Of a DNA stretch of 64,000 nucleotides, positions 23,213 through 33,439 are shown one piece after another (the stretch's first letter is position 1; each line of letters opens with the position of its first letter). The position numbers and the translations under genes were made by a program. The notes below the pieces were generated by a model. The model was not told where the DNA came from and ran no database searches. It saw nothing but the letters and a program-made list of their open reading frames with translations. The DNA comes from Kuschelorhynchus macadamiae (lineage: Eukaryota; Arthropoda; Insecta; Coleoptera; Curculionidae), in the NCBI GenBank assembly GCA_030620095.1, contig JAUTXW010001615.1, positions 1,386,001 to 1,450,000 of the forward strand. The letters run 5' to 3'.

Positions 23213-23618
23213 ATCGCACCATGCACGACGCGACATACTTATCACACAACACACGGATAGCCGTTCAAATAAAGAACCTACTCCAACGATAGCTTCCGCC
23301 CCCACTTAAAGTACGCGACTGAAATGCGAAAATTGCAAACAGCTGGTGGAGTTCAATAACCTCTGGCTCGATTCACAGGAAATCAAGCATACAGGACTTG
23401 ACTGCAGAGAAGCTAGCGACCCGCATAGGTTCTATTCAATTTCTATTGTGGCTCGGCCGCATTTATTATGGGCTTGATAATTAAGATAATATTTTAGCAT
23501 TTTTAGTATAAACTAAATTAATGGGTTCTTATTTCAAAAATTACATTTTAGAAGATGTTTTGTAATTTTTTTTTGGGGAAGCACTGCTTCCCTTTCTTCC
23601 ATGCGCTGCACGCCCCTG
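21085..23618 (-). mobile_element. hAT element with TTF-type finger, copy 1, truncated at its 3' side
   Basis: The gene runs on the minus strand. Its 5' end lies at 23618, where CGCACGCCCCTG-like sequence occurs (CTGCACGCCCCTG read plus). The second copy ends with the same CACGCCCCTG at 32483, so this is probably the terminal repeat (CAGGGGCGTGC). No matching end is found at the low-coordinate side; similarity to copy 2 stops near 21085, inside the coding sequence. Imperfect palindrome GGGGAAGCACTGCTTCCC (about 23575) is subterminal. Confidence 0.65.
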
Positions 23619-23649
23619 TCCATTTCCTCGGTCCATTTCCTTGTTCTCA

Positions 23650-23845
23650 TCAATTTTTTTTCGTTATAGAACCAGCTGCAATTCTTTCAAACAACCGTTG
23701 AAAAGTATAACGCTGAGGAATCCGCCTACCTGGAAATCTTGGCCTGTATTCTCTTATTGCTGCCACTGGACTTGTCGCAGCAATAATAAGCATTGTTTTT
23801 TATATATATCATTAACATATCACGTCTTTCATCGTTAGTAAACAT
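23650..23845 (-). pseudogene. Mariner N-terminal HTH fragment
   Basis: ATG at 23845 gives MFTNDERRDMLMIYIKNNAY; after a frame change, VAAIREYRPRFPGRRIPQR and FQRLFERIAAGS. This is the first helix-turn-helix of the mariner type also seen at 46.9 kb (AAVREYQRRFPNRRLP). No catalytic part follows. Confidence 0.6.
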
Positions 23846-24410
23846 TTTTAAAAACCATTACAATAATCAGATTCTGACATAACATTGATAAATAAAACAT
23901 TTGATATAATGTCACCTTAGCTATCCATGACCTAACGAGATATTTAAAAGTTCATATGAGCTTTTTTCCAATAATATGATCGATTTTCATTAATACCTTA
24001 TATGGGGTGGAACAAAAAAAATGAGTTTCAAAATCAGCTATAAATAAATGTTCCTTTCAATTTAAAAAAGTTGAGGTTGTAATACTATTTCGAAAAAAAT
24101 ACTTTTTTCAAAAAACCACCAAATAAAACTTTAGGAAAATTGGAAATAAATGCTTTTATAATTACATTTCTAACTTAAAAATAAAGAAGATTTGGCCGTT
24201 TTAAATTGTTGCAAAATAGAAGGAACACACTGTACGTGTATTTATTTTATAGATATTGTATAAACTGTAATTATATTCTAGTTCTTTTATAAGGTAAGCT
24301 GTGGGTATTTGGATACAAAAATAGGTACAGCCCTTGTAACCGAACTCGTAATGAAATGTTTCACTTTATCGACAAAAGTGGCAGTAAAGTTTTTACCAAA
24401 TAACTATATA

Positions 24411-26395
24411 CAGTGTGTATCAGCCAAATGTTCGGAAAAACACTTGGACCCGTCGATTGGTATTTTTAGTTGCTCATTTTCTCCAATAAAAACTTTTTAT
24501 ACAGGGTGTGTCCTGTAACAGTGGTCAATGCCAACTTTCTTATTTCAAATGCAACACCCCGGATATTATTTAATTATTGGATTCTTTAGGAGATTCTAAA
24601 CATATTTTATGTTCAATGTCCTATACCTATCTTCAACTATTTCGGCAATATTAAGTGTTTTCAAATTTATTGCAAAAATTAAGATTAAAAAAATAAAATT
24701 ATTTATTTCTTCATAATGTATAAACAAAAGTAAAAAGTTAATTTAGGAACTGTTGAATATGCTCGCCGCGAACGTCTTGGCAAATTCCTAATCTTAAATA
24801 GAAATTTCTTCTAACGTTATTTAGCATCTCAGGCGTGACCGATCTAATCGCAAGCGTTATTCGTCTTCTTAAGTCAGCTAAATCGAGGGGTTTAGTTTTG
24901 TATACAACATTTTTAATATGTCCCCATAAGAAAAAGTCTAATGGCGTCAGATCAGGGGATCGCGCTGGCCATTCTATCGATCCTCGTCTCCCTATCCACC
25001 GATTTGGAAATATTACGTTGAGGTACTGCCGGACATTAATTTGGTAATGGGGCGGTGCTCCATCTTGCTGAAACCATATCATATTCGCTGGAACTTGTGG
25101 GTTTGCTGGATCCGGATACAAATTTGTCAAAGTTGGCACGACATTATTTTGGAGCAGTGCTAAATAATTATCGCCATTCAAATTGCCGTCAATGAAAAAG
25201 GGGCCTATGATATGATCCCTAATAATTCCTGCCCAAACATTAACCTTTTCAGGATATTGAGTATGTTCTTCGCTGATCCAGTGAGGATTTTCCCTAGACC
25301 AATAGCGGCAATTTTGACGATTTACATGACCGTGAAGTGTAAAGGTGCACTCATCCGAAAACAAAACATGTTCTAATTGAATAACATTGTTATCTAACAT
25401 AGCCATCATTTGTTCACAAAAATAAGTTCTCCTATCATAATCGTCTTCCATGAGCTCCTGAGTTGGTATCACTTTATAGGGATGCATTTTATTTTCTTTT
25501 GCTTGTCGACTAGAAATATGTGGGTTTTCCTCAAACTCAAGCATAATATCCAATTTAGTATCATCATTTATTGAATTGGCAGCTGCTTTTTTATCTGCCT
25601 CACATGTCCAAGCTCGCGAAACTGCTTTTCTATTTTACTAATTGTCCCTTGGGATATATGCGGCAAATTTGGAAATTTTTCATGAAATAAGCGAGCAACT
25701 TCCACTTGTGTTCGTGTGTTATCTCCATAACCAATCATTTGTAGAATTGTTATTTTATGCATGTCTGTTAAATGAACCATTTTTCTGATATTAGGTATTA
25801 TGCAGTTAACGAAATTCAAAAGACTATGACACTGACACTGACAACTACTGTCTTGCAAAGAGAAAGGCCAGGCATTTTACACAAAAGTAAACAAAACTTA
25901 AAAGTAAACAAAACTGGCTCTTTTTGTTCCATATCAATAAAAAGGAACGCTAAAATGGTTTTTGCTTACATTCTTAATATGAAGACCTAAATGGTAAATA
26001 AGTATTGAGTGTTTTTTAGCGAATTTTTGTAATCAAATAAATAGTTCAGTAACCAGAGCCACTTTCATGAATAATAATAAATTCGAAATAAATAAAATAA
26101 AAATAAATTTGAAAACACTTAATATTGCCGAAATAGTTGAAGATAGGTATAGAACATTGAACATAAAATATGTTCAGAATCTTCTAAAGAATCCAAAAAT
26201 TAAATAATATCCGGGGTGTTGCATTTGAAATAAGAAAGTTGGCATTGACCACTGTTACAGGACATACCCTGTATAAAAAGTTTTTATTGGAGAAAATAAG
26301 CAACTAAAAATACCAATCGACGGGTCCAAGCGTTTTTCCGAACACGCCCCCATTTATTTATTATCGAGTTTATTCCATTTGGCTGATACACACTG
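24411..26395 (-). mobile_element. DD41D mariner-type element with extended arms
   Basis: Outer ends CAGTGTGTATCAGCCAAATG (24411) and its inverse (ending 26395), flanked by TA. Inverted similarity continues inward through 'CGACGGGTCCAAG' and 'AAAACTTTTTATACAGGGTG' to about 24700 and 26095. The right arm has about 30 extra bases near 26344-26375. Inside each arm a second, mariner-like terminus, TATACAGGGTGTGTCCTG, occurs (24498 and, as TATACAGGGTATGTCCTG, the inverse near 26273). Either the arms contain repeated terminal motifs, or one element sits in the centre of another. Confidence 0.75.
24738..25780 (-). pseudogene. DD41D mariner transposase, frameshifted
   Basis: ATG 25780 gives MVHLTDMHKITILQMIGYG, an HTH segment ending VRQIKK. 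The frame breaks in a run of six A (plus-strand T run 25587-25592). The second frame (25553-24738) is open: HISSRQAKENKMHPYKV, then VLFSDECTFTLHG (first D), WFQQDGAPPHY (second D), and SPDLTPLDFFLWG (third D). There are 41 residues between the second and third D, the DD41D spacing. The step from SSRQ to KENKMHPY is short compared with relatives, which suggests an in-frame deletion of the second HTH. The C-terminus IQQFLN is complete. Confidence 0.85.
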
Positions 26396-26397
26396 TA

Positions 26398-27945
26398 TGT
26401 ATATAAAAACAGTTTTATATATGTGTTGTGAAGTTCGTGATGAGGAATATTCCGGGTAAAAGCCAGTTTGCCGAATTAAATCAAAGAAAAAGTTGTTTTG
26501 TTTTATGCATGTTAAAAAATAGAAGACTTTTTATTAGTATAGTGTTTAGTCACAAGTATTTTTATTTATATGTTTTCGCAAAATTTATTAAAAACACAAC
26601 TACAAAATGTGACGAATTGCTGCTAGTTCTGATGTTAATGTAAAAATAGGATATAATTCATTCGGCCGAGAGGGAGGTATGCCTAAAACTATTGCTTTGT
26701 TTTTAAAATTATCCAATCCAGAACAATATACCGGCCAGTGCTTTAGAACGTCTTCTGCATCACATCACTATACAAGTTTAGTGTATGGCGGTGGGTGGGG
26801 TAGGGAAGGAGAAAAGTACTAAAGTTCAAACATACAACTAATCGGTATTAGAGATTCACCCTCTAAAACTATCTGATGTGGAAATAGAAGACCAAAAGGA
26901 AAACCTTTAAAATTTGATTAAAGCAGGCCCCAACTAATTAGGCTGCTATATAACGTATTTAAACTGATCTCTCTAACTTCCCTAAAAACGTTAATTAAGT
27001 AATTTGTATGAATTAAAATGAGTCACATGTAATTAGGTATTCACTGAATATATTACACATGTATTCTATATTTGTATCTAATTACATACGATTATATTAC
27101 ATACGATTTGATTTTGCATACTTAGTCTGCCATAGCGAATAATTCTAATATGATTTTAATACTACTGCCATAATTATTCATCAAAAATAAGGTTTAAAAA
27201 ATCTCACATACAATTTTGTTAAAATATTTTTTTTACTTATCCGACTGTGAGAAAAGAAAATATTTAAAACTGATTAATTTTATATAAGGCTGTTTAACAT
27301 GGTGCTTGTTGCCAGTTTTAACCAATTCATATGATGTTCTCAAATCGCCAGTACTTTGGGTTTTTTTATATATGAAATGACGTCATTGGTGGAGACGTAA
27401 CTTAATTTAAAAAAATCGTTATCCTTTTTACGTAACAGATCTTCCCTTTACTAGAAAAAAAAATAAAAGAAATACGATGTATTTTATGTTAAAATAAAAA
27501 ATTAAAATATTCAAAGAATAAAAAAATAACTATTTTTTTTTTGTAACGGAAAAAAAAATTGACATTTAACCCCTCTTGACAGGTAACATAATATCACTTT
27601 TTATGAAATTACCTTTTTCGGGGAAAAAAATGGGAACTTTTTTTCCCGGACGTATATACACATGAGTAAAGGTACATAATTAATTTTAGAATATTTTATT
27701 ATACATAAGTTACATTTCTTTTGCATCAAAAGTACAATTATTAAATGTACACTGCATGGATGACATGTTCCTTGAACTATTCGGTATAACAGTCAAATTT
27801 TCTTGTGTTGAAATTAAATTCATTCAACATACCCTTCAGCGACCGTTGATGACTTCCAACCGCTATGTTTCTTTAGTGTCATCAAGTCTTCCCCAGATTC
27901 AACGAAAAGTGTAGCATTTTCAAGTTGAAGAAAATTAGCTACTGT
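26398..27945. other. No recognised gene
   Basis: AT-rich with short, unsupported frames. Poly-T/A-rich patches around 27220-27620. Nothing called. Confidence 0.45.
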
Positions 27946-28865
27946 TTGAGGTTTTAAGAATGTGTCCGAAAATCGTACAGCAGATGCATTATATACCGTA
28001 GTTTATAACGTTACTAAAGAAATTAATGGAGGGAAAAAATTAGTTGCTCAAAGCTGTGATGGAGCTACAGTGATGGCAGGACAATTAGGGGATCTGCAAG
28101 CTAAAGTTCGAGAAACTTTCCCAAGTACTGTGTTTGTCCATTGTTTTGCTCATAAATTAAATTTAGTTTTATCACAGTCCATCAATCACATTAAAGAGTG
28201 TAAAGTATTTTTCGTTACTTTAAGTGGCATGGCTGCTTTTTTTTCTAAGTCAACAAAACGTACACAAGCTTTGGACTCCATTGTCCACAAACGATTGCCC
28301 AAAGTAGCTCCTACTAGGTGGAACTATAATGGAAGACTTGTGTTAACAGTATCTGAAAATCGTGAATCACTGATTGAACTATTTGAAAATATAATAGAAA
28401 ATAATGAAAAGTGTGACTCAGAAGCAATAAATAGTTCGAGGGGGTTTTTGGACTGTTTGAAACGAGATTTTAATTTTAATTATTTGTTGAACATATTTTC
28501 CGAAATATTTCCATTCTCGGACAATGTTTTTAATATATTACAAATAAAAAAAATGATATTGCTTTTTGCCTAAAAAAAGTGGATGATTTTAAGTCCATGT
28601 TAAGCCAAAAAGAGATGACTTTGACCTATTTTGGGAGAAAACGATGACGTTAAATGAATACCTGCCCCGAACAAGGTTGTAACCAACAATATTTCAAAAA
28701 CGGTGCTAAACATGGAATAAGGTTGTAACCAACATTTATAGGGCTTTTAAGCCTTAATAAGCCTTATAATTCGTATTATTAGGGATCATTTTCGATTGCA
28801 AACTTTGCCTCGGCTAGAACAAGGTTGTAAACATCAAGTGGTCTGTGGTGTCGCTTTGTCGTAAC

Positions 28866-31371
28866 ATGGCGTCGAGTGTGGTGCGTCTTACTGTTTCCGC
28901 CGAAAAGCAGCTAAATAAAGGCAGAAAACGAAAAATAAAAATTGCAGAATGGAAAGACATTAAAAGAAAAAGCTTAAAGGATAGTGGACAGCCATACATA
29001 TCAAAAAGAAACGTTCCCGTGCCTGGGAAAATCGCTGTTGATGATGTAAGTAGAATAACGTTGTAACCATCGACATGTTTGTTTTTTCAGAGACACGTTT
29101 TTTAAAATGCTTTGATTTAACTTTACTTGTATGTTAGTATGTTTGGATCAAATCTTTCAAGTAAGTTTTAAAGTAGTTCATGTTATTGTATTTTCCTGAA
29201 ATTTGGTATACGTATATAAATCCGATGACAATACAATATTATGGCTTTCCAACATGAATGTCTTATATAGGGTGCATAAAAAATGCTAAAAATTCTAAAT
29301 AGCACAAACCCTATGATTCTAAAATACTATGGTATGCAAAATAGTGAATATCTTATACAGGGTTTTTAAAAAATATTGTTAAAAAGTGTAAAGCTGCACC
29401 CGTTATCGGATTTGACTGAGAGTTAGTGAATACACTCGATGACAATACAATATTCAAATCGTGAATGTCTTATACAGGGTACATAAGAAATAGTAAAAGT
29501 ACAAAATAAAATAAACTAACAAAATATTAAAAAAAGCTTTAATGTGTAAACTATTTCACTGAAATTTAAAAAATAATCTAACTTACAAAAAAGTTTGAGT
29601 TGTAATACATCATTATACTTAAAATAAAGCTTCAAGTTTTTAGAAAAATATTCAAAAATTTAAAAAGTTCTGTGCCTGTGTGAGTTTTTTTTTAATTTTC
29701 AGTTTAATAGTTTACAAATACAAGCTTTTTTTATTTTTTTACTGGTCGGTTGAAATATTGTTTTGTTGTTTCAGGCTCGAGTGTGTCGCTGTAAATATGA
29801 ATGTCAAATTGTAACTTTTGCTGACAAACAAAAACCATTCCAAGATTTTTACAAATTAAGCTACGATGGTGTATGGATATTGTTAATATTAAGCGCAGAT
29901 ATGTAGAGGAAAATGTTTCCAGGAGACACTGTAGTGTAAAATATTATTTACCCGTTGAAAATCAGGAAATATCTAAAGTACAAGTATGTCAAAAAACATT
30001 ATGTTACGTATTAAAAATTACACCAAGGCGTTTACAAAAACTTCAAGAAAAAATAAAATTTAACGAGCCACTAGAAGACAAAAGAGGTAGACATTCCAAC
30101 AGGCCTACGGCTATACCAAATACTACTAAAGATATAGTTAAAGCACATATCGAGACATTTCCTAAACAAGAAAGTCACTATGCAAGAGGTCGTACGGAAA
30201 AAATATGTCTTAGTCCCGATTTGACGTTAAAGCAGATGTATATTTTATTTAAGGACAAACATCCAACTGTTAAATGCAGTGAGAAGCTATACAGAGATAT
30301 ATTCAGATCTGAATTTAATTTAAGGTTCGGTATACCCAGATCTGATACTTGCCAGTATTGTGACAAGTTCTATGCTAAACTCGTTGATGAAGAATCAGAA
30401 GACGAAAAAACCAAAATTTTCAATGAAAGTGAAATTCACCATAGGCGGGCAGAGAAGGCATATTCCGCATTGAGTGATGACATTCAGCTGGCAAAGGAAA
30501 ATGAAAATATTATAGTATTATGTACTGATCTACAGCAAGTTCTTTTCAGTCCAACTTTAAAGCATTCTGCCGTTTTTTATCAAAGACAGTACTCATGCTA
30601 TAATCAAGCTATTCACAATATGGGCACAAATGATGTTTTCATGTGTTTTTGGCATGAGAGCATAGCTAAAAGAGGATCTGCTGAAATAGCATCATGTTTA
30701 CTTAAATATGTTACGACTCATTTTAAGCCTATAGAAAATAATGCAACGGACAGAAAACTCATTGTGTGGTCTGACAGATGTGTTGGACAAAATAATAATT
30801 GGAAAATTATATCCCTTTACCAGTATTTTGTAACTATGAAGTATTTCTCATCTGTTGAGCAAAAGTTTTTAGTAAGCGGGCACAGTTTTTTGCCATGTGA
30901 CCGCGATTTTGCCTTGATCGAGAGGAAAAAAAAACGGCTACGATTTACCATCCAAGACAGTGGATAGAAATCATCGCAAATGCACGACCTTCAAATCCTT
31001 TTCTTGTATGCTATATGCAAAATATTGATTTTAAGGATATTTCTCAAATTGAATCTTCATTGAAAAAGGACCCATTATTTAAAATAACAGAAGTCGTATG
31101 GCTCCAAATTACAAGAGATGACCCTAAAACAATACGTGCTAGAGTAAGTCACAATATTTTGCAACCTTGGAATAGTTATTCTATGTCAAAGAAAATGAAA
31201 GGTGTGCGAAATAGATGCCTCCCTCCAGTGACATTGGATCTTCAAAGGCTTCCAAAGTTGTACAACTCTGTTCTTCCGATCAAAAAAGAGAAGAAAGAAA
31301 ATTTGTTAGATATGTGCAAATTCATTCCGTTGGAATATAGAGAATTTTACAATAATTTGCCAAGTGAATAG
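28866..31371 (+). pseudogene. DUF7869-like protein of the 28.7-kb element, one intron, two frameshifts
   Basis: ATG 28866 starts MASSVVRLTVSAEKQLNKG with a basic stretch GRKRKIKIAEWKDIKRK. A donor GAT|GTAAGT (29046) and an acceptor TTTCAG (end near 29775) bound an intron of about 0.7 kb in phase 0. Exon 2 has VCRCKYECQIV and FQDFYKLSYDG, then a one-base frame change near 29873. It goes on with DKRGRHSNRP, SHYARGRTEKICLSP, FGIPRSDTCQYCD, IIVLCTDLQQVLFSP, IVWSDRCVGQNNNW, QKFLVSGHSFLPCDRDF and ALIERK. A second break lies in a run of nine A (30926-30934), after which the frame runs to a TAG at 31369-31371 (FYNNLPSE). The WSD/QN/GH/D/IE order identifies the DUF7869 family. A Cys pair (C..C) in the middle may bind zinc. 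The product is about 580 residues. A catalytic role is inferred. Confidence 0.8.
29221..29500 (+). repeat. Short tandem repeat block in the intron
   Basis: CGATGACAATACAATATT occurs at 29222 and 29439. 'TCTTATAYAGGGT' followed by an A-rich tail occurs near 29262, 29350 and 29470. This gives about three degenerate units of roughly 90-120 bp. Confidence 0.5.
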
Positions 31372-32559
31372 GTTATAATTTCTTTGTTAATAATGCGTTA
31401 TGTAAACAATATTAATAAAATTTGATTTAAAAAAATTATGTTTTTACTATATTATTAAAAATATAAACAAATATATGCGAGAGCACCCACCCCCCAATCT
31501 CAAACATAAATAATCAACACTTGGAAGGCAGGTGTTGATACACAGTTGCACTTGAACAAGGTTGTAACCAGCCTTTTACAACCTTGTTCTATGATGTTAC
31601 AACCTTGTTTCCCCCAACGTCTCCATTTTGTGGTTATTTCTTCTCTGTTCTGTATTAGAATGATTATTCTGGTCCATATAATCATTATATATAAGTAAAT
31701 GTGACCTAATAATTGTTTTAACTCATTATATTTCGATAGGTATTATCAGTACTTTAAAAAAATGATTCATGTAAAATTTGTCTTTTGGTGGTTACAACCT
31801 TGTTCGGGGCAGGTATTCAAATGTAGAGCCACGAGCCAAGCGTCTTCGAACAGACAAGGTGGGAGATGTTCAAACATCATACGGACGCCTATTTTATGAA
31901 ATAATCGATCAAATTCAGCAACAAATAAACTATAGATTTAACGGTTTAAATGATTTTAAATTCCTCGAGCTCTGCAATCTTGATGCATTTAAAGGAAAAA
32001 CTATTCCAGAATACGCGTTTAAATCTCTTCTTCTTCATTATGACCAGTTCTTCGACCGAGTGTTTCTGCGATCTGTACTAAAAGTGATTTACGAAACTGA
32101 TGACATTGGCGCAAAAAATAACGCTAAGAAACTAAGGCAATTTTTAAAAGACAAGGAGCTGGAAGATGCCTACACCGAAGTGTCGAAATTGTGTGAATTA
32201 GTATTGACAATACCTGCCACAAGTTCATCAGTAGAACGCAATATTTAAACACTTAAACGTATAAAAAATTTCGTGAGAAATTCAACGGGGCAGGAGAGAC
32301 TTTCGCATACATCGCTGTTGTTCATTGAAAATAAACCTCTCCAAAATATGTCGGAACATCGACGTTTTTATGATGACGTCATTGACGAATTTGCAAAAAA
32401 TGATCGAAGAATCGAATTACATTACAAATAGGTAAGTTTCTAAAAATTGCTTCCCTTTCTCAAAATTTAACCGCACGCCCCTGGTAATGTGATAGGGTTG
32501 CCTGCTATATTTCAAATAAATAAATAAATTTTACATATTATACATTCTCTGCTCTATAA

Positions 32560-32705
32560 ACCTGTTACAGTGGTATTTTAGCTATGCCGCGGACAGGCAT
32601 ACCGACAGATAGACCGACGGAATCGAAGAAACATGCTTTCCGACATCTAGAGACCCAGAAACGTAAATATCTAAAAAAAGTGATTTTTTTCACGACTAAA
32701 ATTCT
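32560..32705 (+). repeat. Dispersed repeat, 'GACGGA' module
   Basis: GCCGCGGACAGGCATACCGA, then AGACCGACGGAATCG, AAACATGCTTTCCGACATC and AGAGACCCAGAAACGTAAA, in the same order as at 2035-2140. Confidence 0.7.
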
Positions 32706-32832
32706 TTCCTTTAGCGAAGGAAGTAAAAAATTTTAACTAATAATAACGCTTCCATTCTTCAGCTTTATTGGACGGACACAACATGGATCTAATGCCTATT
32801 ATATCATCTGCGGATAAACATTTTTTTTTATT

Positions 32833-33429
32833 TAAGCAAATAAGGAAGCAAAAAATATCAAATCCAACATTGATGAAATAAATGACAGAATCCAAAAGGC
32901 CGATAATCCTTCAGTCACAGTAACTCCAAACCAACCAAGCAATTTTGAACCCACACTAATTGAAATGAAAGAAAGAGAGTCCAGAGCATCTAATGCACTG
33001 ATATTTGGAGCTGAAGAAGCTAAGTCGGCTAAAATAGAGGAACGTAAGGAGCACGATGAGCAAATAGTTAAGGACATACTAAACTCTGTTTGTGAAGACA
33101 CCTTAATAAAACCACTACACATCATCCGACTAGGTCCATATAACCAACAGAAGAAGGGGCCTATGAAGGTTATTTTTGGCTCCAAAGAGGAGGCTCGCAA
33201 AGTGCTTCAAAGCAAAAATAAGCTCCCTAAACTCAATGGTAAATACATTAAATATGATCAGACTAGTATGCAGCGTACTTACATTAAAAATCTCCTAGCT
33301 GAAATGCAAAGAAGAATACACCTCGGGGAAGCTAACCTAAAGATAAAATACTTTAATGGATTGCCAAGGATTATTAAGCCTAGACTTCCGACGGCCCAGA
33401 ACGCGACCCCTAAGGACTCAAAAAACTAA
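32833..33429 (+). pseudogene. LINE ORF1 fragment
   Basis: Open frame with a coiled-coil-like start (NIDEINDRIQKADN), then KERESRASNALIFGAEEAKS, a spacer, LHIIRLGPYN, PMKVIFGSKEEARKVL, QTSMQRTYIKNLLAEMQRR and GEANLKIKY. The ER-x-R-x-SN-x-(I/L)-IFG followed by IIRLG and KV-F-S is the ORF1 nucleic-acid-binding pattern of many insect CR1/jockey-like LINEs. The upstream start is unclear. The coding sequence overlaps the region leading into ORF2. Confidence 0.65.
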
Positions 33430-33439
33430 ACACTCAGAC

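Larger units (their letters stand above)
28656..31818 (+). mobile_element. DUF7869-like DNA transposon, 3163 bp, AAAT duplication, empty site known
   Basis: Perfect 30-bp inverted repeats begin GAATACCTGCCCCGAACAAG (28656-28685 and 31789-31818). AAAT flanks both sides (28652-28655 and 31819-31822). The uninterrupted hAT copy at about 21620 reads GTTAAATGTAGAGCC across this point, with one AAAT, which proves the 4-bp duplication and both boundaries. Copies of an ACAAGGTTGTAAC-like motif recur at 28672, 28722, 28819 and 31556. Inverse copies lie near 31577 and 31599, suggesting protein-binding sites near both ends. A 4-bp duplication is known for Sola and a few other superfamilies; which superfamily this is remains open. 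Confidence 0.92.
27948..32431 (+). pseudogene. TTF-finger hAT transposase, copy 2, interrupted
   Basis: The first part (to 28655) reads VSENRTADALYTVVYNVTKE, LVAQSCDGATVMAGQLGD, FVHCFAHKLNLVLSQSIN (intact CFAH motif, unlike copy 1), and FSEIFPFSDNVFNIL. A frame change near 28550 precedes KKVDDFKSMLSQK. After the inserted element it resumes at 31823 with VEPRAKRLRTDKVGDVQTSY, a YRFNGLNDFKFLELC segment, IPATSSSVERN, and a C-terminus DDVIDEFAKNDRRIELHYK ending 32431. A stop follows VERNI near 32246. The N-terminal finger is absent. It cannot be functional. Confidence 0.8.
27948..32483 (+). mobile_element. TTF-finger hAT element, copy 2, 5'-truncated and split
   Basis: Similarity to copy 1 begins at AGGTTTTAAG (27948), inside the coding sequence, and runs in plus orientation to the terminal CACGCCCCTG at 32483. 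Between 28656 and 31818 it is interrupted by a DUF7869-like element. Copies 1 and 2 are therefore in inverted orientation about 4.5 kb apart. Confidence 0.75.
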
